DNA of 55,644 nucleotides, from assembly GCA_045223835.1 (NCBI GenBank), contig JBGUZS010000177.1, forward strand, positions 1 to 55,644, read 5' to 3'. The stretch's first letter is position 1; each line of letters opens with the position of its first letter. The stretch comes from UBA1774 sp045223835 (lineage in GTDB: Bacteria; Bacillota; Clostridia; Oscillospirales; Oscillospiraceae). The translations under genes were made by a program, and so were the position numbers. Below the pieces are notes generated by a model. It did not search any database, was not told where the DNA came from, and saw nothing but the letters and a program-made list of their open reading frames with translations. Shown one piece after another: positions 48,612-55,644 of this stretch.

Positions 48612-51600
48612 ATGATGGAAAAGAAACGCTTGGATACGAGGCAGCCCGGCGACCTGAGGGCGCTGGGGAGGGAGTGGGGACGCGCCGCGGCGGTCTCCGG
48701 ACGGGGAAGCGGCAGGCGGGCTCTTCGGGAGCTGGCCGGGCTGGAGCGGACCCTGGAAAGGCGCCGGGAGGCCTGGACGGGGAAGACGGCTCCGGCGGCG
48801 GAATGGCTCCTGGATAACTTTTATCTGGTGCGAAGGGACCTGGGCAGGGTCCGGGAGGCGCTGCGCCGGAGGGGGCGGCTGCCCCGGCTCTCCGGGGGAG
48901 AGCTGCGGATCCTGGCCCTGGCGGAGGCCCTGACGGAGGCCTGCGGGGGCTGGGTGGAGGCTTCGGCCCTCCGGGCCTTTCTCCGGGGCGCGGGAGAGAC
49001 GGCGGACCTGGAGGAGGGGGAGCTGGGGCTGCTGGAGGGCGCTCTGCGCCTGAGCCTGCTGAAGCGCCTGGCCCGGATGCCGGAGTCGGCGGAGGCGGTG
49101 TTCACTGCCATCCGCAGCCTGGACGCCCTGGAGCTGGCCCCCCTGCTGGAGGAGGCGAGCCCGGTGGAGGCCATCCTGGCCCGGGATCCGGCGGGGGTAT
49201 ACGCCCGGATGGATCCGGAGAGCCGGGGGGCCTACCGGCGTCAGGTGAGCCGTCTGGCCCGGCTGGAGGGACTGGGGGAGACCGCCGCCGCGAAGCGCGC
49301 CCTGGAGCTGGCGGAGGGGGAAAACACCCATGTGGGGCGGTATCTCTTTACCCGCCCGCTGGGGAAAAGGCCCGGAAGGAAGCGGTACGCCCTGTATTTC
49401 GCCGCCTGTCTGCTGCCGGCGGCGATCCTCACCGGCCTGATCCTGCGCGCCTTCGGGAGCCCGGCGGGACTCCTGGCCCTCCTTCCTCTGCTGGAGGGGA
49501 GCAAATATCTGACGGACCGGATCGCGGGCCGCCTGCGCGCCCCTCTCCGCCTGCCTCGGCTGGACTATTCCCGGGGCATCCCCCCCGAGAGCCGGACCCT
49601 GGGGGTGAGCGTCCTGCTCCTCCGGTCCCCGGAGGAGGCGCGGGAGGCGGCGGCAAAGCTGGAGCGCCTCCGCCTGGCCAACCGGGACGCGGGGGAGAAC
49701 CTGGTCCTGGGCCTCCTGGCGGACCTGCGGGAAAGCCCCGGTGAGCGGGAGGCGGGGGACGAGAGCATCCTGGAGGCCGCGGCGGCGGAGCTGGACCGGC
49801 TGAACGAGAAGTACGGCGGGGGCTTCTGCCTCCTCAGCCGGGACCGGAGCTGGAGTCCCCGGGACCGGGTCTGGCGGGGCTGGGAGCGAAAGCGGGGAGC
49901 CATCATGGACCTGCTGGACCTGCTGGAGGGGGAGGAGAGCCGGGTGCGCCGGGCCGCGGGAGACCCGGACTGCCTCCGGGAGATCGCTTTCCTCCTGGTG
50001 CTGGACGGGGATACGGGCCTGCCTCCGGGCACGGCGGCGTCCATGGCGGCTATTCTGGCCCACCCCCTGCAGCGGGCCGTGGTGGACCCGGAGACACGCC
50101 GGGTGACGGAGGGGTACGGGATCCTCCAACCCAGGGTATCCGTCTCCCTCCGGGATGCGGACCGGTCGGATTTCGCCCGGGTCTTCGCCGGCAAGGGCGG
50201 CCTGGATCCCTATGGGGGCCCCGGCAGCGAGCTGGGCATGGACCTCTTCCGGGAGGGCAGCTATACGGGCAAGGGCCTTCTGGATGTCCGGGCGGCCCGG
50301 CTCTGCCTCCGGGGCCGGTTCCCGGCGGAAAGGCTCCTTTCCCATGACCTGGTGGAGGGGGCCTGGCTGGGCTGCGCCTATGCCGGGGACCTGGAGCTCT
50401 CTGACGGCTTTCCCGGCAGCATCCTCAGCTATTCCGAGCGGCAGCACCGGTGGATCCGGGGAGACTGGCAGACCATCCCCTGGCTCCTGCCCCGGGTGAG
50501 GAACGAGGCGGGCGGATGGGAGCGCAACCCCATCAGCGCCCTGAGCAAATGGAAGATCCTGGAGAACCTGCGCCGGAGCCTGCTGCCTCCGGCGGTATTC
50601 CTTTCGGTTTTCCTCTATGGCGTCCTGGGCACCCCCGCCCTGGCCGCTGCTGCGGCGGCGGGGGTCGCCGCCCTGGCCCTGAAGGTGGTGCTGGGCTCCC
50701 TGGGCCCCCTGGGGGGAGGGAGACGGTGCCGGGGCGGCACCCTGGCGGCGCCGGTATCGGAGCTGCTCCAGCTCCTGCTGCTGCTCCTGTTCCTGCCCTA
50801 CAGCGCCTGGGTCCATGCTTCCGCCGTCTTAACCGCCCTTTGGCGGATGCTGATCTCCCGGCGGAGACTGCTGCAGTGGGTGACGGCGGCGGAGAGCGGG
50901 GAGCGGAGGGACGGCCTGAGGGCCTATCTCCGGCGGATGTTCCCCTGCGCCGCCGCCGGGCTCCTGGGACTCCTCACCCGGAGCCCCATCCTGCTGGCCC
51001 TTTGCCTTCTGTGGCTTCCGGCCCCGGTCCTGGGCTGGGCTGTGAGCCGGGAGCGGGGCGGGTCTCCCCGCCCCGGGGAGGAGGACCGGGTCTTCCTGCT
51101 CCATGCCGCCGGGGACATCTGGCGGTATTTTCAGCGCCTGATGACGGGGGAGCGGCATTGGCTGCCCCCGGATAACCTGCAGGAGACCCCGGAGGAGGAG
51201 ATCGCGGAGCGCACCAGCCCCACGAATATGGGCCTGGCCCTGCTCGCCTCCGTCGCCGCCTGGGATCTGGGGCTGACGGACCGGGAGACCGCCTTCGGCC
51301 TGGCCGCCCACATGCTGGATACCCTGGAGGCCCTGCCGAAGTTCCGGGGCCACCTGTTCAACTGGTATGATCTCCGGAGCCTCGCCCCCCTGGAGCCCCC
51401 CTATGTCTCCACCGTGGACAGCGGGAACCTGCTGGCCTGCCTCCTGACCCTCCGGGGGGCGGCGGAGGAGGCGGGGGAGCCTGCCCTGGCGGCCCGGGCG
51501 ACGGCTCTGGCGGCGGGGATGCCCCTGGATTTCCTCTATGACCGGGAGCGGAAGCTCCTGCATATCGGCTGGGATCCCCGGGAGGACCGGCCCTCCGGGG

Positions 51601-54600
51601 GCTGGTACGACCTGCTGGCCAGCGAGGCCCGGATCGCCAGCTATATCGCCGTGGCCCGGGGGGAGGCGGAGCTGAAGCACTGGCGGCGGCTGGGCAGGGT
51701 CATGACCGGGGGGCGGGGGCGCTATGGCCTGGCCTCCTGGACCGGAACCATGTTCGAATACCTCATGCCGGAGCTTTTCCTGCCCGTCTATCCCGGCTCC
51801 CTGCTGTGGGAGAGCGGGCGCTTCTGCACGGATATGCAGCGCCGGGCGGCGGTGCGGGGCGTCTGGGGCAGCTCGGAGTGCGCCTGTTCCCGTATGGACG
51901 CGGGACTGCATTATGTCTACCAGGCCCAGGGGGTCCAGGCCCTGGCCCTGAAGCGGGGGATGGACCGGGAGCGGGTGATCGCCCCCTACGCCGCCTTCCT
52001 GGCCCTGAGCCGGATCCCCGGCGCCGCGGTGAAGAACCTCCGGCGGCTGCGGGCCCTGGGGGCGGAGGGGATCTGCGGCTTTTATGAGGCGGTGGACTTC
52101 ACCCCGGAGGGGGGTGAGGGGTACCGGGTGGTGCGGTCTTTCATGGTCCATCATCTGGCCATGAGCCTGCTGGCGGCGGACAATGCCCTGGGGGAGGGCT
52201 GCATGATCCGCCGCTTCCTCCGGGACCCGGAGATGGGCGCCTATACGGAGCTGCTCCAGGAGCGGAGCCCCGCCTGGGACCGGGTGAAGCCCATCCGGGA
52301 TTACCGGGGAGACGAAAAGCCGGAGCGCCGGGCCTTGGAGGGCTGGAGCCTGTGCCGGGAGGGGTACGACCTGGTGCGCCCCGCCGTGCTCCCCCTGTCC
52401 AATGGCCGGTATCATCTGCTCATCTCGGAGCTGGGGAGCTCCCGGTCCCTCTGGGAGGGCCGCCTCCTGGCGGCCTCCGCCTTCCGCCGGTTCGGGGAGC
52501 GGCAGGGCCCCCTGTTCTTTGCCTCGACCGGAGGGCGCTTTTTCTCCCTCCAGCCCGCCCCGGAGTACGACGGGGGGACGGCGTACCACTGGGAGTTCAG
52601 CGGCGGCGGCTTCACCCAGTTTTCCGCCCGGGAGGGCTGGCAGTTCCGGGTGGAGACCCGGGTGCCCGCCGGCGGCTCCGGGGAGGTGCGGCGGGTCACG
52701 GTGAAGAACCGCACCGGGGAGCGGCAGGAGCTCACCCTGGCCCTGTATTTCGAGCCCGCCCTGTGCTCCTCGGAGGCCTGGGCGGCTCATCCCGCCTTCG
52801 CCCGCCTGGCCCTGGAGAGCCGGCTGGGGGAGGGCTGCCTGCTGGTGCGCCGTCGGCCCGGGGGCCGGGAGCCGGAGGCGGCCTGCGCCGCGGCCTGCTC
52901 CGAGGCCTGCGAATGGGAGACGGACCGGGACGCCCTCTTCGGCCGGGGGGGCCTCCGGGCCATGCCTGCCGCCCTCCTCCGCCGGGGAAGCCGGATCAAG
53001 GCCTCCCAGGATCCCTGCGTCCTGGCCCGGCTGCGCCTGACCCTGCGGCCGGGGGAGAGCCGGCAGGTGACCTTCATTCTGGCCATGGGACGCAGCGAGG
53101 GGGAGGCCGCGGCGGCAGCCCGGGAGCTGCGCCGCCCCTGGGGGGAAAACGGCCTGTTCCCCCGCTGCGCCCGGGCCTTCGGCCTGGCGGGGGGCGAGCT
53201 GGAGCGGGCCATCGGCCTGATCACCCCCCTGGTGTTCGCCACACCCGAGACCCGGCAGCTCCGGGAGGCGGGAAGGGAGTGGGACCGGGGTTTGGACGGC
53301 CTCTGGCGGTACGGGATCTCCGGAGATCTGCCCGTGGCGGCGCCGGGGCCGGAGGGGGCGGAGCGGATGCTGCGGTCCTGGGCCCTGCTGCGGAGCCTGG
53401 GGGTCTCCTTCGACCTGGCCCTGCCGGTGGAGGACGAGGGGATCTACGGCAGACCGGAGTGCGCCGCCCTGCTGGAGCTGGCCGGAAAGCTGGGGGTCTC
53501 CGGCGCCCTGGATCAGCGGGGCGGCTTCCACCTGGCGGGGGGGACCCGGGAGCAGCGCCTTGCGCTGAAGGCCCGGTGCCGGGCCCTGGGGCTGCCCGGA
53601 TGGACCAGGCAGAACGCGGTCCATGGCCCCTCCCCCTGGTTCCTGCCCGCCGGGGCGGAGAACCGGGAGAAGCGCACCGGCGGCCCGGAGGGGGAGAGCT
53701 GGGTGTTTCGCACCGAAAGGGGGGTGGGCCTCCGGGCCTGGTCCCATATCCTGACAAACGGGAGGATGGGCTGGATCGCCACGGACGCGGGCACCGGGAA
53801 CCTGTTCCTGGACAATGCCCGGGAGAAGCCCCTGACCCCCTGGGAGAACGACCCCCTGACCCTCCTGGGTCAGGAGAGGCTGACCCTGCGCCGGGGCGGG
53901 ACGGAGTATTCCCTCTTCGCCGACGCCGACGGCTGGCCCACGGAGACGGAATTCGGCTTCGGCTATGCCCGGTGGAGGCGGCGGCTGGGGACGGCGGAGA
54001 CGGAGGTCACGGCCTTCCTTCCCCGGGAGGCCCGGGGGCTGGTGCTCCTGATCCGCCTCCGGGGCGTCGGCCCGGAGGACAGGCTGCGCTGCTTCGCCCG
54101 GAGGGCGGAAGGGGCTCCGGAGGCTTTCTCCCTCTTTGCCCAGATCCCGGCCCTGCGGGAGGAGCGGGACGAGCTGCGTTGGCTGACCGGCGCCGCCGGG
54201 GGCGAGGACTGCGTCGCCGGGGAGTTTCCCCCGGCGGACCGGCTGGCCCTGGTGCTGGGGCTGGAGGAGGCGGCGCATCTGGCACGGCCGGAGGCGGCGG
54301 AGGCGGAGCTGGAGCGGGTGAAGGCCCTGTGGCGGGAGCGGACGGGGGCCCTCCGCCTCCGAAGCCCCTCCCCCCGGCTGGACGCTTATCTCAACGGCTG
54401 GGCCCTGTATCAGACCCTGGCCTGCCGGGTGCTGGGGCGGTGCAGCCTGTACCAGAGCGGCGGGGCCTTCGGCTTCCGGGACCAGCTCCAGGATGTGTGC
54501 GCCCTGACGGACGCCCTGCCGGAGATCGCCCGGGGCCAGCTCCTGGCCGCCGCCGCCCACCAGTACCGGGAGGGGGACGTGATGCACTGGTGGCACCCCC

Positions 54601-55644
54601 GGGCCGAAGGGGATCGGGGCGTGCGGACCCGCTGCTCCGATGATCTCCTGTGGCTGCCCTACGCCCTGACGGTATACGGGGAGAAGACCGGGGACCGGAG
54701 CCTGCTGGAGGAGGAGGCCCCCTGGCTCGTCTCCCGCCCCCTGGAGCCGGAGGAACGGGACCGGTACGAGGCCCCGGCCCGGGAGGGGAGCAGCAGTCTG
54801 CGGGAGCACGCCCTCCGGGCCATCGGCCTGGTGCTGGAGCGGGGCTGCGGCCCCCACGGCCTGCTGCGGATGGGCAGCGGGGACTGGAACGACGGCATGG
54901 ACGCGGTGGAGGGAGAGAGCGTTTGGCTCACCTGGTTCGCCGCCCTGGTGCTGGACCGCTTCGGCGCCCTCACGGGGCGGGAGGACCTGCGGGGCCGGGC
55001 TGCGGAGCTGGGCAGGAGCGCGGACGCCGCCTGGACCGGAGAATGGTACCTCCGGGGCTGGTATGCCGACGGACGCCCCCTGGGGGCACCGGGCAGCCGG
55101 GAGTGCGCCCTGGATTCCCTGGCCCAGAGCTTTGCGGTGCTCAGCGGCTTCGGAGACCCGGAAAAGAGCCGGAGGGCGGTGATCAAGGCGGCGGAGGTCC
55201 TGCTTGACCGGGAGCGGGGGACGGTGAAGCTGTTCGCGCCCCCCTTCAACGGCCTGGAGAAGCCCGGCTATATCCGCAGCTATCTCCCCGGGGTGCGGGA
55301 GAACGGGGGGCAGTATACCCATGCCGCCGTATGGCTGGCTGCGGCCTGCCTCCGGTGCGGGGAGAGCGAGCTGGGCAGGACCCTGCTGGAGACCCTTCTC
55401 CCCGGGGGCAGGTCGGAGGAAATCTACCAGGGGGAGCCCTATGTGCTGGCGGCGGACGTGTACACCCACCCGGATATGCCCGGCCGGGCGGGGTGGACCT
55501 GGTATACCGGCGCGGCGGGGTGGTTCCTGCGCACGGCGGTGGAGGATCTGCTGGGCCTGCGGACGAAGGACGGCAGGCTCGCCGCCGTACCCAGGCTGCC
55601 GGAGGGCTGGCCCGGGTACGAGGCCCGGCTCCGGGCCGGAGGGA
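48612..55644 (+). CDS. Cyclic beta-1,2-glucan synthase-like multidomain protein (3' end outside window)
   Basis: About 2344 residues are visible and the frame is open to the window end. Order: helical N-terminal region; hydrophobic segment (about 260-310); GT84 glucosyltransferase (about 340-660) with LDGDTG at 464-468 and SHDLVEG near 577; membrane helices (about 660-815); glucoamylase-like domain (about 850-1180) with TSPTNMGLALLA; then a GH94/GT36 phosphorylase-like region (about 1200 on) with HWWHP, SDDLLWLPY and GDWNDGMD (Asp2094 candidate acid). This is the NdvB/ChvB architecture. The protein makes or trims beta-1,2-glucan rings at the membrane. GGGAG precedes the ATG. NdvB is about 2830 residues; this one seems shorter and nearly complete. 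Confidence 0.92.
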   Translation, partial: MMEKKRLDTRQPGDLRALGREWGRAAAVSGRGSGRRALRELAGLERTLERRREAWTGKTAPAAEWLLDNFYLVRRDLGRVREALRRRGRLPRLSGGELRILALAEALTEACGGWVEASALRAFLRGAGETADLEEGELGLLEGALRLSLLKRLARMPESAEAVFTAIRSLDALELAPLLEEASPVEAILARDPAGVYARMDPESRGAYRRQVSRLARLEGLGETAAAKRALELAEGENTHVGRYLFTRPLGKRPGRKRYALYFAACLLPAAILTGLILRAFGSPAGLLALLPLLEGSKYLTDRIAGRLRAPLRLPRLDYSRGIPPESRTLGVSVLLLRSPEEAREAAAKLERLRLANRDAGENLVLGLLADLRESPGEREAGDESILEAAAAELDRLNEKYGGGFCLLSRDRSWSPRDRVWRGWERKRGAIMDLLDLLEGEESRVRRAAGDPDCLREIAFLLVLDGDTGLPPGTAASMAAILAHPLQRAVVDPETRRVTEGYGILQPRVSVSLRDADRSDFARVFAGKGGLDPYGGPGSELGMDLFREGSYTGKGLLDVRAARLCLRGRFPAERLLSHDLVEGAWLGCAYAGDLELSDGFPGSILSYSERQHRWIRGDWQTIPWLLPRVRNEAGGWERNPISALSKWKILENLRRSLLPPAVFLSVFLYGVLGTPALAAAAAAGVAALALKVVLGSLGPLGGGRRCRGGTLAAPVSELLQLLLLLLFLPYSAWVHASAVLTALWRMLISRRRLLQWVTAAESGERRDGLRAYLRRMFPCAAAGLLGLLTRSPILLALCLLWLPAPVLGWAVSRERGGSPRPGEEDRVFLLHAAGDIWRYFQRLMTGERHWLPPDNLQETPEEEIAERTSPTNMGLALLASVAAWDLGLTDRETAFGLAAHMLDTLEALPKFRGHLFNWYDLRSLAPLEPPYVSTVDSGNLLACLLTLRGAAEEAGEPALAARATALAAGMPLDFLYDRERKLLHIGWDPREDRPSGGWYDLLASEARIASYIAVARGEAELKHWRRLGRVMTGGRGRYGLASWTGTMFEYLMPELFLPVYPGSLLWESGRFCTDMQRRAAVRGVWGSSECACSRMDAGLHYVYQAQGVQALALKRGMDRERVIAPYAAFLALSRIPGAAVKNLRRLRALGAEGICGFYEAVDFTPEGGEGYRVVRSFMVHHLAMSLLAADNALGEGCMIRRFLRDPEMGAYTELLQERSPAWDRVKPIRDYRGDEKPERRALEGWSLCREGYDLVRPAVLPLSNGRYHLLISELGSSRSLWEGRLLAASAFRRFGERQGPLFFASTGGRFFSLQPAPEYDGGTAYHWEFSGGGFTQFSAREGWQFRVETRVPAGGSGEVRRVTVKNRTGERQELTLALYFEPALCSSEAWAAHPAFARLALESRLGEGCLLVRRRPGGREPEAACAAACSEACEWETDRDALFGRGGLRAMPAALLRRGSRIKASQDPCVLARLRLTLRPGESRQVTFILAMGRSEGEAAAAARELRRPWGENGLFPRCARAFGLAGGELERAIGLITPLVFATPETRQLREAGREWDRGLDGLWRYGISGDLPVAAPGPEGAERMLRSWALLRSLGVSFDLALPVEDEGIYGRPECAALLELAGKLGVSGALDQRGGFHLAGGTREQRLALKARCRALGLPGWTRQNAVHGPSPWFLPAGAENREKRTGGPEGESWVFRTERGVGLRAWSHILTNGRMGWIATDAGTGNLFLDNAREKPLTPWENDPLTLLGQERLTLRRGGTEYSLFADADGWPTETEFGFGYARWRRRLGTAETEVTAFLPREARGLVLLIRLRGVGPEDRLRCFARRAEGAPEAFSLFAQIPALREERDELRWLTGAAGGEDCVAGEFPPADRLALVLGLEEAAHLARPEAAEAELERVKALWRERTGALRLRSPSPRLDAYLNGWALYQTLACRVLGRCSLYQSGGAFGFRDQLQDVCALTDALPEIARGQLLAAAAHQYREGDVMHWWHPRAEGDRGVRTRCSDDLLWLPYALTVYGEKTGDRSLLEEEAPWLVSRPLEPEERDRYEAPAREGSSSLREHALRAIGLVLERGCGPHGLLRMGSGDWNDGMDAVEGESVWLTWFAALVLDRFGALTGREDLRGRAAELGRSADAAWTGEWYLRGWYADGRPLGAPGSRECALDSLAQSFAVLSGFGDPEKSRRAVIKAAEVLLDRERGTVKLFAPPFNGLEKPGYIRSYLPGVRENGGQYTHAAVWLAAACLRCGESELGRTLLETLLPGGRSEEIYQGEPYVLAADVYTHPDMPGRAGWTWYTGAAGWFLRTAVEDLLGLRTKDGRLAAVPRLPEGWPGYEARLRAGG

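Noticed and set aside
52352..54643. A 763-codon plus-strand open frame out of phase with the glucan synthase.
   Set aside because: Gly/Pro/Arg-rich reading of the same strand in another frame; the in-phase frame is open over 7 kb and carries the family motifs.
50829..55469. A 1546-codon open frame on the minus strand opposite the glucan synthase gene.
   Set aside because: It mirrors a high-GC coding strand with third-position G/C bias, is rich in Pro/Gly/Arg/Gln with no family motif, while the plus frame shows GT84 and GH94 signatures throughout.

Overview
The window looks like chromosome from an uncultured, high-G+C member of the Clostridia (Firmicutes/Bacillota). Supporting points are strong AGGAGG-type ribosome binding sites, TTGACA/TATAAT promoters, frequent GTG and TTG starts, a glutamate dehydrogenase of the Clostridium symbiosum type, an ecfA1-ecfA2-ecfT-truA cluster, and the gene order ylxM-ffh-rpsP-khpA-rimM-trmD. 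Two stretches (about 3.3-6.2 kb and 36.3-41.5 kb) are visibly richer in A+T than the rest and look like accessory DNA.

Layout. 1-3050: a minus-strand metal operon (DtxR/MntR-like regulator, ZIP transporter, DUF6110-like protein, P-type ATPase cut by the window edge) behind a near-consensus promoter with two matching palindromes. 3100-6410: a low-GC cassette of three GNAT acetyltransferases, a GrpB-family protein and gene relics, bounded by direct repeats of about 148 bp that contain the 3' end of cbiO. 6364-9025: cbiM-cbiQ-cbiO cobalt/nickel uptake. 9258-15204: gdhA, then plsY, gap and an old-yellow-enzyme flavoprotein on the minus strand, then an MscS channel. 15333-16753: a YihY/BrkB membrane protein and four tRNA genes (Gly, Arg, His, Lys). 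16815-20879: an SDR gene divergent from a TetR-like regulator, then marR-GNAT-racemase. 21074-25785: an esterase, then two flavodoxin-like proteins, a thioesterase and a gamma-glutamyltransferase-like enzyme; the last four genes are interrupted by heavily structured RNA. 25908-33766: phosphohexomutase, rRNA methyltransferase-like gene, ECF transporter core, truA, a DUF5711-like protein and CvpA. 33898-36192: a zinc-ribbon Clp ATPase.

36332-41464 is the most unusual locus. A LysR-type regulator is flanked by three paralogous proteins of about 200 residues. Each carries two copies of one Cys/His motif (C-x-C-x4-C-x5-C-x2-C-x3-H-x8-C). One paralog is apparently co-transcribed with a solute-binding lipoprotein that has no permease or ATPase genes beside it. 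I know of no described system with this composition and propose it as a candidate new one.

41526-55644: a bicupin-like protein, an ABC exporter that takes the place usually held by rplS after trmD, the translation/SRP cluster, and a giant cyclic beta-1,2-glucan synthase-like protein that runs off the window end. All calls come from reading the sequence and recalled family knowledge; no database search was run.
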